Assembly: GCA_022829145.1 (NCBI GenBank)
Contig: CM040764.1
Location: 2,379,552-2,443,551 of the forward strand
Direction of reading: 5' to 3'
Origin: Albula goreensis
Lineage: Eukaryota; Chordata; Actinopteri; Albuliformes; Albulidae
DNA length: 64,000 nt
Position numbers and translations under genes: made by a program. The notes under the pieces are model-generated. The model had not been told where the DNA came from and made no database searches. It was given only the letters and a program-made list of their open reading frames with translations. Below, piece after piece: positions 1 to 12,200 of the stretch. How positions within the stretch are numbered: position 1 is the stretch's first letter; the number at the start of each line of letters is the position of its first letter.

Positions 1-480
1 AATTCGGTATGACGGATTAGTTGCCTGTCGCAGCCCAAATTTTGTTTAATCGTTTAAGTCGTTACAGAGTTATGGACCTTCCAAAAATCAATCCCAGGTG
101 TTCTGTTTGAGGACAACAACTCTAATAACTATAACGACTTATCCATCTGGTCATGTGATTCCCTCACTAATTGAACTGTCAGTTTCATGGAAAGGTGCGA
201 TTCATGAGTTGTATATGTAAATATACATTTCTGTAAGATAATCCAGCATTTGGAATCTAGTATCTATACACATCAGAGCATGGTTACCTTGATTTCACAA
301 ACCAGAATAATATCAAAGCTGTTCTCATAAACCCTCTGTGATCACGGTATACATAAATATTGACTGTGATCTCTATTTGTCTCCCTTTTAAAGTAAAATA
401 ATACTTCAGTGTCTTGAAATGAGATTTAGTTGTCTCTCTTATATTATGATAACACAATTTCTCTTTCTCTCCTTGTTTAG
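1..480 (+). other. gk5: gk5 intron (5' part outside window)
   Basis: The window opens inside an intron of gk5. It ends in a pyrimidine-rich acceptor (ctctttctctccttgtttag) directly before the first visible coding exon. I see no coding segment or repeat of note in it; open frames on the minus strand here have no recognisable similarity. Confidence 0.8.
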
Positions 481-3400
481 GACTGTATCCCCTGGTGGGC
501 TGGAAGATCGGGCCCGAGGTGGTGTACCTGGCCGAGGGGAACGCCGCAGACACTGGCACGGCCATAAAATGGGCACAGAAGCTGGGTGAGCCAGGGCTGG
601 GTCGGGTATGGTTTCCATAAAGATCCTGAGACATTTTGTGATGGTGACTATAAAAATTAACCACGAGGACACTCTGCTGACAAAAGAGCTGCCAGCCAAT
701 TAGCAGTTATGAAAACCTAGTTTCGTCATCAGACTGTTTTACTTGGTTCAGCCTTGCTTTTTAGCTTGTGATCATAGCCAGGCTATTCTCTAAAGACAAA
801 ACAGTGTAACGCCACCCGAGACGTGGTGAGGAGGTGCACACTTCACCCTCGGTTTCAGTTTATCTCTCCACCCCTTTGCTCTTCTGAATGATGCTTAAAG
901 GAGGGCGGAGAGAGGGATGGAGAGGAGGAGGGTCTGCTGTCATACAGGACTTGGGGGCCCCGCCCCCAGTCTTGCAGAACACGCCCCCCTCCCTAGACAC
1001 AATGTAGTAAGTAATGTATACATTTGAAAGTGAGGAAGATGGCAATAGGCAGATAAAAGGGGGAGGACTGTGAGATCGGATTTCCTTCCTCTTTTCACCT
1101 TTATCGTTGCGGTGGAAACTCACTATTTTGAAATAGTATGATCCAAGTGAAAGATTTTGAGACTGTTCGAAGACAAGCATATACCCTCAATTGACATCAC
1201 ACCTTATTCCTTAAACAGCACAACCTACTTACTTCCAAAAGTATCGGTACTGTATGCCTTATGGTGGTTCGCGAGGTAAAGACGCTCCTTCCGTAAGCAA
1301 ATCCCCACTGTGCTGTTGCCAGCTATGATCGGATGTCCATGTTGGCATGGCAACCATTGGCCCAGCTTCGCCAGGTGGTAGCAGGACTGAATGGTCAGCG
1401 CTTGTCGTCATGCGTTAGCATGCTCCTGTGTTCCTAACGGGCGTTTCTGACGTCTCCGCTCTCATCGTTCTGCAGATCTGTTCTCGGACGTGCAGGAGAC
1501 GGAGGCCATGGCCAGCAGCGTGAAAGACTCGGACGGCGTGTGCTTTGTCCCGTCCTTCAGCGGCCTGCAGGTGAGTTTACGCGGGTAGGAGGGTGTGGAG
1601 TACACGCTTGTTTGCATCGCTGGGTGGAGCTGGGATGCTTTTGTGATTGGTCCACCAGGAACGGAAGTGCTGACCTCTGCTGTAGCATTTGTGTGCCAGT
1701 TAGCGCATTCAGAGACTGTGCAGTAAAATTTCTCCCTTTCATTTTATTTTTGCTGCTGTCTGTTGATGGTCTTTAGTAAGTTATGCTTTTCTATTTTTTA
1801 TTCAATGTATTTTATTGTTTATTAAATTGGTATAATTTGATTCCCTGTGCTGTGGAATAGCACACGGTCATCTCATCCTGTCTTGTGTGTTGTGTGTGTG
1901 TGTGTGTGTGCGTGTGTGTGGGCGCACCTGTCTGTCCGTCCGTCTGTCTGTCCCAGGCTCCGCTCAATGACCCAAAAGCCTGTGCCTCCTTCATGGGCCT
2001 GAAACCGTCGACCACCAAGAGCCACCTGGTCCGAGCCATCCTGGAGTCCGTGGCTTTCAGGTGATTCATTCAAGTCTCCTGCTCTCTGCTCCCTCTCCTA
2101 CACTGGCCCTCTGCTCTCCCCAAACCCCAGTCTGTTATCTGAAAAAATGAGCAGTGATTAATGTCTGTGATTAGGGTGTCTGTGATGAGCATATAGCATG
2201 TCTGTGATTAGGGTGTCTGTGATGAGCATATAGCATGTCTGTGATTAGGGTGTCTGTGATGAGCATATAGCATGTCTGTGATTAGGGTGTCTGTGATTAG
2301 CATATAGCATGTCTGTGATTAGGGTGTCTGATGAACATATAGCATGTCTGTGATTATGTCTGTGCATGTCTGTGATTGTCTGTGATGAGGTGTCTGTCTT
2401 TGATTAGCATATAGCATGTCTGTGATTAGGGTGTCTGTGATTAGCATATAGCATGTCTGTGATTAGGGTGTCTGTGATGAGCATATAGCATGTCTGTGAT
2501 TAGGGTGTCTGTGATGAGCTTAGCTGCGATGAGCTTAGCTGTGATGTGTCTCTGTGTTTGCAGGAACAAGCAGCTTTATGATATAATGCTGAGGGAAACA
2601 CACATTCCCATCACCAGGATCCGGTACGTTCTGTCCCACTGTTCTCTCCCTCAGTACGTCAGCTGTGACCTACCCTTCCCTGCCCTAACCCTGTGCTGGC
2701 GCGCTCATGTGCATGTTTGCTCATACACAGGGCGGACGGGGGCGTGTGCACCAACGACTTCATCATGCAGCTGACGGCGGACCTGCTGGGGAAGAAGATC
2801 GACCGGCCGAGCCACTTTGACATGTCCAGCCTAGGGGCCGCGTTTGTGGCCGGACTGGCAGTGGGTAGGTGTGCCTGCGCTCTGGCGCCCCCTGCAGTTT
2901 CCCTCATTAAACACACCTCCTGTGGTCCTCAACCCTGGCGCTTTAGCTTCACCTCATAAGCTGGCTGCCATTATTGTTAATCAGCTCTTATTTGAACAGT
3001 ACTAGCTAAATCTTTCGCCGTTAACTTCCATTATCTGCAACTTCTGTAGTCCAAATTAGTAGAATTTGAAAAGAGAAAGCAGCAACCCCACAGAGCTGCT
3101 GCATTGCTTGTTAGGACCAGCTCGTGAGACCGCAACGTAAATAAGAGCGGGTTCAATGTTTCTAATCGAAACTGAATTTATTTGACATAATTCTAGTACA
3201 AAACAGGTCTTGGGAACACAAGAACCATTGGGTTGTGTGGATCTCCATATATGCATGCGCAGACAAGAAAAAGGAAAAAAAAAAAAGAAAAGGAGAGAGA
3301 GAGACCCCGAGGGAGACATGGGCACCCCATTAAATAGGCCAAACCCCACCTAAGTGTGGGCAGTGTGAAGCCAGATTGCCATCACACACATGCACTGCCA

Positions 3401-4046
3401 CTTTAATGCTGAGGGTGGCGCAGAGGGTGCAACAGGGCCCTACAATCCACCGTCAAATCCGGTCTACGGCAGTGCCGACCAAGATTGGGTGGAATCTCCA
3501 GCAAGCTTTTCTTTCAGCCACTGAAAGCCAAGTTGTAGGCTATGTTATCACCTCTATACTGATGTATTTTGTAACACTGATAACTTCCCCGTTTGTACTT
3601 TGTGCTTGTAGCAGATGCTCCTGTAGTCGGGTATTTGTCCATGCTCTCCTAGAATGGTCGCGCAGTTAGCGTTAATTAGCACAAATTGTTAACGATTGCA
3701 TGTTCCACAAAAATCAGGGGAAGCATAAAAAAACCCACTAGAACCTGTGAATCTCCATGACCAGAGCTCAGATCCACTGTTTGAGAGTTATAGGGACAAC
3801 TGGTGTGTCCCTTTAAGAAGTTCATTTTTAATCTCTCTAATGACCCCTTCTGGTTTCTCTCTCTGCTTCTGGCTCCCCCCGGTGGCATTTCGCTGCAGGG
3901 TTTTGGAAGAACCAGGAGGAGCTGAAGCGTCTGCGGACCACCGACAGGATGTTTTTGCCGAATCCCATCAGGGCGAGTACAGGCCCCTCCTGCAGAACTG
4001 GGAGAACGCTCTGCAGCGCTCTCTTCACTGGTACAGCAAGCCCTGA
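481..4046 (+). CDS. gk5: Glycerol kinase 5, C-terminal part (six exons)
   Basis: FGGY-family carbohydrate kinase, C-terminal (actin-like ATPase) domain. The family phosphorylates glycerol or related polyols with ATP; mammalian GK5 is linked to SREBP-dependent lipid synthesis in skin. Exons read from sequence: 481-585, 1476-1570, 1957-2060, 2564-2623, 2731-2864 and 3899-4046, all with AG acceptors and GT donors and consistent phases. Visible motifs: GWKIGPEVVYLAEG and AADTGTAIKWAQ in the first exon, FVPSFSGLQAPLNDP across the second and third, RADGGVCTNDFIMQ (FGGY signature region) and SSLGAAFVAGLAVG (ATP-binding glycine-rich turn) in the fifth. The match to vertebrate GK5 is continuous and residue by residue. 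The N-terminal half lies left of the window. Oddity: in the last exon the homologous frame runs to FLPNPIR near 3972, then homology continues in another frame (GEYRPLLQNWENALQ...) to a TGA at 4044-4046. Read literally, the first frame ends at TAA 4078-4080 with a non-homologous tail. One missing base in the GGG run at 3971-3973 explains this. Confidence 0.95.
1887..1919. repeat. (GT)n microsatellite in gk5 intron
   Basis: Short interrupted GT run just upstream of the third visible gk5 exon. It sits close to the acceptor, so length variation could affect the pyrimidine/branch region. Confidence 0.85.
2163..2520. repeat. 37-bp minisatellite in gk5 intron
   Basis: Tandem units of 37 bp made of two related halves (gtctgtgattagg and gtctgtgatgagcatatag). 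The first units start at 2163, 2200 and 2237 in exact register; a scrambled stretch lies near 2345-2410 and the array resumes to about 2520. About nine to ten copies. Decayed half-units (gatgagcttagctg) continue to within 30 bases of the acceptor of the exon at 2564. Confidence 0.9.
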
Positions 4047-4080
4047 TTCCTCCACGCAGGCAGGGGGCGCTCTACACTAA

Positions 4081-6990
4081 CCGGCACCACGCTGCTGGGG
4101 GGAAGCCCACCGCACACCAACCTGGCCCACCCTATTACCCACCGCGTTTTGCATGGTAAAGAAGTTGATCAGTGTAATGTTTACAGTGATTGATGAATGA
4201 GTTATCTCTGAGCCTGTCTTTAGTGGTGCCAGTGTTAAAATGTGAATGAGTGAGTGAGTGAAAGCTAGTGGTGAATGTAAGGTAGGAGTGATTTCAGAAT
4301 GAACCCACTGTCATGAAGATTAGTCTGAACAGGGCAATCGAACCCTTTTACTGCACTTTGCCACACCCTTGGAGCTGTGTGCTTTTCCCCATTTAATCTA
4401 ATCGTTGCTCTCTCCTCTTTTGCCTTCTGCCGCAAAACGGATGCGTGGTTAGTCTACACTACTGCTCCAGTGGTATCGGAGTCCAGTCCTAATGGACCAT
4501 AGAATCTACTGGAATTCGGTGCTTTAGAACTCAAGGGCTTGGTTCAGGTTGTTCGTCGACCTAATAGTTAATATGGCCTTGCAACTCGTATGTCTTTGTC
4601 CACCACTATATGCTGTCTTTGTTTGTCATGTATGTTAGAGGTATGTGAAGGCGTGGTTTGTGACAGAGGTTCATTCTCCACAAGCACCCAGAACTTGGTA
4701 TTTCTGTATTAGGAATGTTGACTTTGGACAATACCAGCGTCTTCTCCAGTTCTAATGTTTTTAATTGTTGTTGCCTCGATGTGGTGGGAAGTTTTTGAAT
4801 TTGTACAACGGTATCATAAATTTGAAATGATCAGAGACTTTTGCAGGACATCGGCCTGTCGCCATGGCACCAAGTTTGGGAACGACTGTTGATGCTGACC
4901 GGTCGCAGTCAGTGCTGTGAAAAATGGTGCCTCGCACGTACAGTCCAAACAATTCTACCTAACTGTCCAAATTTGAGTGTAATCGTATGTACTTTATATG
5001 TATGTATGTATGTATGTATGTATGAGATTGGTTAAGATGTAGGTAACCCCAATGATTACAAGTCTAGGAAGTGACATCACTGGAACTTTGATGTAATTTT
5101 CTCATGTGAATATCTTTGATTGAGGGGTTAGTTTTTGATCAGTGTCTTCAATTTCTTTGGTCTTTCTTTCATAGGTGTTCGAGTAAAGAGGAACAGGTGT
5201 TTCTCTTTCGTTCTCTTACCTTACAAAAATCTAGGCCTATATGTAAAAAGCATCTGTGCACGAATGCTGATCTGAGATCAGTTTTCTATAATTCACTGTC
5301 CCTGGAAAAAGTATTTGATTTTCGGCATTTTGCATATTTTGACAATGAATTTTCCAATATTTTCAAGCAAAACCTAACATTACGTCTCATCCAGAGTGAG
5401 TAAATTGCACCAAAATTTGATACCATGATGTCAATTTCCAAAAATTCAAAGTAACGCAATACCCACTCTTCTCCATGTGAAAAAGTCATCGCTGACATTG
5501 GGTCTTGAATGGGGTATGCCGTCTTAAGCCATATAAGGACTGCAAACAAATGCTACCTGTAGCTACTGAGTCCCTCACATGGCTATTGAGGAATATAGGC
5601 ACACCCCTCCACGATTCATAGAATCTGGAAATACAGTAGACTATTGTGTTAGTTATAAATACTTAATAAATAATGAATAACTATGTTGTATGTTATATAA
5701 AATGTCATCATTATATGGGTGAATGCATTATGAAGGGGGTGAGATTTTGCAGGTTGAGACGCCTCCACTCAGGACCGTAGTATGAATTGTCGATACAGAG
5801 GGTGTGCGTGTGAATGTGCGCGCGTGTGTATGTGCAAATGTATGTAACAAATATGTATCAACAGATCCATAGATGGTAATGTCTTTTCCATGAACACAGG
5901 AAGTGAACTAGGTAGTGATTACCCATTACCTTTATGTCCAATTTTGGTAGTGGTGAAAACACGTTTTTATGTATGAAGTCCAATTAAGATCATACCATAA
6001 GCAGATATTTTAGCCGTGAATCATCACGATGGTTTAGAAAGGATCACAGAAAATCTGTTTCCCCTCTGGTGTTCCCCACTCTGAGGTTCAGGTCCTGGGA
6101 CTGTACGTTCCATATACTCCACATTGCTAAATGGTTTTACTTTTCTGGTGAAGGTAACACATCTGGTTGCCTTATGTCATCTTTACTGTTAGCGATTATC
6201 ATGATTTTGTGCAAGTCAAAGCAGAAACAATTCCTCACACGCAATGTTTAAAAAATGTCCCAAGTGTTTGGACTGTGAAAGGGGTCAGGTGGTGAATGAG
6301 GACAAGAAATGTGAGTCTTGAGTCGGGAGGATGGCTCCAAACCAGCTGTTTTCATGGATATGGTGTCTGCTGATGTATCCATAATGTATCTTTGTTTCCA
6401 CAAAATGAAATATCTTCAAAGTTCCCAACAACTTTCATATAAATGAAGATCATACCTGTGTTTAATTGTAAGTTGTAAGTAAAAATTTCATAATTAAAAT
6501 GTGAAAATGAAATAGGTTGTCTCTTTTCTATAGCGGAGCCAGTCTACACCTGTGACCTGGGAAGAAACAGCTGGTTTATGGTATATTTCTGTTTGGTTGG
6601 TTAAGACTGTAACGGTTTATTCCTTTACCAGTCTACTTCTACCCGAAATTTTCGGATAAGTAGCAGAAGTGCCCGTGGTGTTACCTGAAAACCACCCATT
6701 CGTGATGGTGATATTCCGGCATTTTTACTGTTTATGTGGGAGTGGATGAGCTGCTACGCACGACTGCAAACCCAAGGGACATTCTGTGACTTGGGACTGT
6801 GACCAACATTGCGCAGAGAGGTCGGCATCCGCTCTCATCCTTTCAAGAAGCCTACCCAGAATGCCCTCTTTGTGCTGCTCGGTATCAGAATCGACTTCCT
6901 TCCTCCATTATGTGAAATGTGACCTTCAAAGCCCCATGGTAATGTGGGTCTGCGAATGTGGAGTGGCATCATGTGTAAAAATAAAGTCGT
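4081..6990 (+). other. gk5: gk5 3' UTR and 3' flank
   Basis: No coding potential beyond short chance frames. Possible polyadenylation signals AATAAA lie at 5665-5670 and 6980-6985. Which one ends the gk5 transcript cannot be decided from sequence. Contains a short TATG repeat near 4996-5024. Confidence 0.5.
4996..5024. repeat. (TATG)n microsatellite
   Basis: About six to seven copies of a tetranucleotide, in the gk5 3' flank. Confidence 0.85.
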
Positions 6991-8732
6991 TTTGAATACG
7001 AAATCCATAATTAATGGGATTTATGCTCGAATGCATATACAAACGTCAGAATGGAAAAAAATGAAGACGATGAAGTGAGGTACGATTGTGAACTAGACTT
7101 GAGGAAGTTATGAAGCCTTAAATGGCATAGGTCTTCAGCAAGTCTGAAGAACTTGGTAAAATAAGTGGAGGTTCTGCTGAGTTAGCGGTTTAAGATTGTG
7201 TAATGGAAGCTTTTTGGAAGTTGACCCAGTTTAATCAAAACTGGAGTTTTCAGTGGCAGTTCTTACAGTGGCCTGCAGGTGGCAGCACAGAACTATTCCT
7301 GAGGCTGAATGGAAATTATTTTACAACTGACACTACACACATGCATACACATAAATTCACACTTGAATATACTTTTTCTTACTTAATTAAACATTACTCA
7401 GGAATTCATAACACTTTGCTCATTCACATGCATGTATGCAGGTAGTGGAAACAATTTTGGAAACGCATGGAAAAGGACGCTACCTGTGAAGTAAGTAAAT
7501 CTTACGGATTATATGCAGAGACAAATAACCTGGTGTAAGGACCACAAAACCTGGACCAATGTGGTATGGTCCTCGACTGTTACGCGATTGTATGTTATAT
7601 TTGGTCTTGAATTTGCTTTTCAGTTGTTCACTGTCCTTGTAAATCTCTGTAAGGTTCTTCTTTTTTTTTTTTCCTCTCCTGTACTTTCCATGTATGAGAT
7701 AGCATTGAATGTGTCCACTCTGCAAACAAGTCGCTGTTCATGTTTCCCTTGGTCTCTGGGGGTGGGTGTGGTCTATGGGTGGGGGGGTGGCGTCTATATT
7801 TATAAGAGTTCTGTGTGTCTGGCTGGGGTGGGTGACTGCATTTCCACAAAAACGGCATGTGTATGAAGGTTTTATTTTCATTAATTACTCCCACTTCAGT
7901 TACGTAGCTGTACTCAACACTGCCAGTTGACTCGTAGAACCAATAACAGGAAAACATTTTATTATAAGGACACATGGACATTTCTTCAGGCGCCATTCAA
8001 TCGATATCAATATATCACGCGTATCAATACATTCAGACAAAATGGCGGGTCATATGAACGACTGGGCTTATATTAAATATTTAAAAGCAGAAGTTGGCAT
8101 GAAATTTGTAAACGGATACTGCCCTCCTTGATCCTCAGTCTTACTTTGGGAGGTGTGTCAACCAGCTTCAGTCGTTACAGCGCCGCAATTTAGAGAAAAT
8201 TGTGCACGGCCCCCCTCCTCTGAAGAGGGCAGCAGAGTTGGAACTGAGCCCCACGTGCTCATGGGAAATGCAGTTTTCAGGTCACTTCTCATTCCTCTTG
8301 TGAGATTTTTCATCTCCTGAGACTCTGGACAGTTTGAATGCAAGATGGGGACACATCCTGTAGGAGGGGGGGAAGTGACCTCATACCTCCTGCCACAACA
8401 AGTGGCTGAGAGTTGAGAGGGAGAGAGAGACTAATTGGTCCCACATTTCAAACATTGTATTTCGGTATAATGGGGCACAATGGCGAGGATTGTCTCCGTG
8501 GGCTGCGGGCACACAGTCAAGCATGCGGGCGCGGAGGCACACGCACGCGCATGTAGAGGGAGGGGAGAACCGAGGCCGAGTGTGTCCTGGGTTTGCCTTG
8601 GGGTTGAGCGGTGTGCGGATGTCACCGCGGCAACATGCCAGAGAGAGAGAGAAAGAGAGGGAGGGAGAGAGGGAGAGGCAGCTCTGAGACTGGATCCACA
8701 AATCTGCATCATACACACCTTTATCCCACCAT

Positions 8733-8750
8733 ACACACACACACACACAC
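8733..8750. repeat. (CA)n microsatellite
   Basis: Short CA run next to a GA-rich stretch at about 8640-8680. Confidence 0.8.
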
Positions 8751-8818
8751 ATTCTCTATCCCTCCCTCATCAGCTTTTCCCCGTCTCTGTTTTTCACTTG
8801 AGTAAAACCTCATGAACT

Positions 8819-9030
8819 TCTTTTTTTATCTTCATTTAACCTGACAGGTCAATTGAGGACAGTTTTTGCAGGGACAAACAATGTGGGCAGAGACTGCAGG
8901 CCAATCACATATAAGGGTAGGTAGCTGGATGTAGAGTAACTCCTCAGCTCTTTTGTGCCATGGGATCTTTAAGGGGTCTGTTGAGTGAAAACCTCAGGTT
9001 AACATCTCATTTGAAGGATTGAGAACTAGT
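8819..9030. mobile_element. Degenerate interspersed repeat, family uncertain
   Basis: A T-rich start (tttttttatcttcatttaacc), then phrases such as tgccatgggatctttaa and aacctcaggttaacatctca, which resemble a dispersed repeat common in fish genomes. I cannot assign a family; a repeat-library search would settle it. Confidence 0.4.
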
Positions 9031-9745
9031 CTCCCTTTCCTCAGTCCATCCCCCTGTATATTTCCTAATATATTATCTTGTACCACCCCAGGCTCAGGCC
9101 CAGGCCCGGCCCCCATCCCAGGCCCCACCCCTTACCCCAAGCCCCGCCTCCAAACAAACACCGAAACCGGGGTTGAGTTTGCAGACCTTATCCAGGTCCT
9201 CTTGTTCATACCTGCAGCAGTGTGGACAGCGTCTCCCGGAATGACGTAAAGAAGAGAGGGTGAGTGAAAGGAGAGAGCGCAGCAGATGTAGAGTGAAAGG
9301 CGGAGGGAAGCTGTGGGTGACTGAGAGTACAGTCTGTCCCGCTGTTTTTGGAAATGCTCTGGCTTTTACTGTCTGCCCGAGCAACTTCACACCAGCGTGT
9401 GCTCTCGACTGTAAGGGGGGTTATGAGGTACATAGTGGTGCAGAGTGTCCCAGTTCCAAACTAATGTCCTCTAATAAATCCCCACCCCCCACCTTCCCCT
9501 CCTTCTCCCTGTGGAGTTCCACCTCTCAGGACTGCATCCCCCCCTCCCTCCCCCACCCCCCTTCCTGAGCTGGGCTGCAAACCCACGCAGCCCAGTGGAA
9601 GGATGACAGCAGCAGCAGCGGTTACATAACTGTGCTGCTTTCACGCAGCGCGCCGCTCCGATTATAATTAATACTACAGACAGAGGGAGAAATGAAAGGA
9701 GCTTTAACGCATACGGGCAGTGACAGGGGAGAGCACGGTGCCTGT

Positions 9746-9746
<1 letters not shown>

Positions 9747-9799
<53 letters not shown>
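9747..9799. repeat. (GT)n microsatellite
   Basis: About 26 uninterrupted GT units. Long open frames on both strands across it are dipeptide-repeat artefacts. Confidence 0.95.
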
Positions 9800-9800
<1 letters not shown>

Positions 9801-10995
9801 ACAGGGGGAGAGTGTTTTCATGTAAGCAGTGCAGAGAGATGCATGCACACAGAGGATACACTTGTGTCTGCAGAGCATCAGAGCAAAATCCTTGGGAGGA
9901 GGAGGGGGGGGTCTATGTGCCTTATAGAAGCCAGGGCTGCTTGTTACCATGGCGTTGCGTTCGAGAGGGTGACATGTGGTTTGGAATGTGTTCCACAGAT
10001 CTGTGTGAATGTGCGGTAGTAACATTTTTTGGGCGTTCTGTTTCACTGTTGAGTAGGGGGTGGGGGGTAGGGTTTCCGCCCATGTGAAACCTGCATTGAA
10101 TCATTCATACTTCAGCATTAAGTATTTTCTAAATAAAACGTTTTGTTCTTCACTTCGCCATTGTTAACATCTGAGATGTCTCTTTCTATTTATATAGCAT
10201 ATACAAAACAAAGCATACCGTCGTCTGTCAGGGCTTTGCAAGCCACCTGGCAAACTGAGTGGAACTGACAAACGCTGAAAATGTACAGACTCTCATATCC
10301 CTTCAGAAGTATGTCTGAGGTTAACAATCTATATATTTATCATATTCATTACTATATAATCTAACCTTTAATTGCATAAACATGACAAACTAGTTCAAAT
10401 CACTTGTATTTGTTATAAACCAGGCATGCAAAAGTAGAAGCGATGGTGAAAATTTTAACACTTCGCTTCTGATCGCAGACACCTGGAAGGCAAGGGAAAC
10501 ATGCAGCAATTGCACCTGCAGGAGAAAAAAACATTGCTAACAAGGTAGCAGTGCTGTACAACAGCTCAGAGGAGAAGCCACTACAGAGAGGTGAGACTGA
10601 TTAGTTTAACCAACTTACCCCCTGTTTTCCACCTGGCAGAGCTGAGCCAACCGGTGTCTCGCCAGCTTGACCTTTAGACCTTTAGTTCCCAATGGGACAT
10701 ACAAACCGCACCACAAACCTCACCTTTATTCACTGCTCCACCTACTGGCTGGAGATATTGACGAATACTAATACAGCAGTCATAAGTGGCCTTTGGAGTG
10801 TTTGCGCTGGTTTGCCGTGTCCAGGGTGGAGGGTGGCCGGAGGGTGCATGGCTAAGGGTCCGTTATCTGGTGACCATCCCCAATGTAATGCATGGTTACT
10901 TAGGGGCAAATGTGAGGTCTGTAGAGGGACAGAGTCCATTTGAGAACACCTCACTCACCTCTGGTTTTAATATACAGCGACGCCCTGTGTTTGAA

Positions 10996-11117
10996 TGCGG
11001 CTGCGAATAAGCAGCCGCAGGGTTAGCGTGGTAGTTTAGCGGCCGTCAGTGTCCCTGCGAGCCCCCATAAATACTTTCCGGTATTACCTCTGACCCCAGG
11101 TCAGTCCTGGGACACTG
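10996..11117. other. Cluster of inverted repeats
   Basis: Three perfect inverted repeats in 120 bases: TGCGGCTGC / GCAGCCGCA (10996-11004 and 11011-11019, six-base loop); CCCAGG / CCTGGG (11095-11100 and 11106-11111, five-base loop); CAGTGTCCC / GGGACACTG (11047-11055 and 11109-11117), the last enclosing most of the second. Function unknown. Confidence 0.6.
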
Positions 11118-11448
11118 TGGTGTGAATGAGCCAAAGCCGGGGGCGAATACTTCGGCTGTAATTAAAAACAGATTTACAAAGGGCTGGGATCACCGCAAGG
11201 TGCAGCGGCATACGTGAATGCTTGTGTGAGTGTGTGTGCGTTTGTGTGTGGGTGTGACGTTATGTGGGTGTATATATCGTGTGTGTGCTTGTGTGACAGT
11301 GTGGGTGAGAGGATGTTCAAGCGAGCACGTGTGCAAAAGTATATGTCTATGTAGGTGAGTGTATGTATGAAAGTATGGATGATTAGGTGTACTTTTGTTT
11401 TTATCTGTAATTGGGTATGGTGATGTGTTTGAATGGGTGTTTGTATAT

Positions 11449-11454
<6 letters not shown>

Positions 11455-11490
<36 letters not shown>
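11455..11490. repeat. (GT)n microsatellite
   Basis: Pure GT core in a longer GT-rich, imperfect stretch from about 11220 to 11500. Confidence 0.9.
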
Positions 11491-11492
<2 letters not shown>

Positions 11493-11584
11493 GTGTGTGT
11501 GCAAGCCAATGAAATACAACGCTATGCAGGCACCAACAATACTGTCTCTATGGTGCAGTAAAATCCATTTATGGACCACAAAAC

Positions 11585-12200
11585 ATGATTACAACCCCAG
11601 TCAGGTCAGCGATCAATACTCGTCAAGGACAAGCGGTCGATTCTGGATGGGCAGAACACTTCAGGATGCGGCTAAACCGGAGGAACTCACTGCCTCCAGT
11701 CCAGCGCCTTGAAGAGCCACCCAGTGTCCAAGAATTCCATCAGGCTGTCAACGACAAAAGTGCTGGCCCTGACAGAATACCCGCAGAGGTGTGCTTGTAC
11801 AGTGCCTGCCTCATCACGAGGCACCTTCTCAACCCGATCACCGCAACCTGGTCCTCCAAGGATCGATGCAAATGTTGTTACCATCTACAGGATAAAGGGT
11901 GCAAAATCTGACGAACCGGCAGTCGAATCTCTCTTCCTGCAGAGGCTGGAAAAGTCCAGAGCTCTCTAAACACTGAGAGCCAGGGTGGTTTCACGCATGA
12001 CCAAAGTACCACAGACATGAGCAGGTAAATCAGAAGCGTCTCTAAACATACAAAAATCTCTTCCTGACCTTCACTGCCCTCTCTACAGCTTTCAACACTG
12101 TCAACCGTGAGCTCCCAGCAAATTTGGTATACCTCCAAAAAATCCTCAACCTGATAAAAACTCTTTCAACACAAGGTTGGACTCAAGCAAGTCATATTCA
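11585..12200 (+). pseudogene. Decayed LINE reverse-transcriptase fragment
   Basis: Translated pieces match, in order, conserved blocks of the reverse transcriptase of non-LTR retrotransposons. SAGPDRIPAEV lies near 11756-11790, DANVVTIYRIKGAKSD at 11862-11912, ESQGGFTHDQSTTDM near 11975-12019, and FTALSTAFNTVNREL at 12070-12114 (the counterpart of the F-x-D-L-x-K-A-F-D-T-V block). These pieces lie in three different frames with stops between, and the catalytic aspartate in the last block is replaced. So this is an inactive, truncated fossil; I do not assign the clade. Confidence 0.75.

Noticed and set aside
3969..3974. An AG at 3970-3971 (catcag/ggcgag) as an alternative acceptor rescuing the gk5 frame
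   Set aside because: Joining the previous exon (phase 1) to 3972 does not give the conserved frame, and it would delete the matching FWKNQEELKRLR segment.
9471..10104. Open frames of 131 and 191 codons over the GT repeat near 9.77 kb
   Set aside because: Dipeptide-repeat artefacts joined to non-coding flanks; no family similarity.
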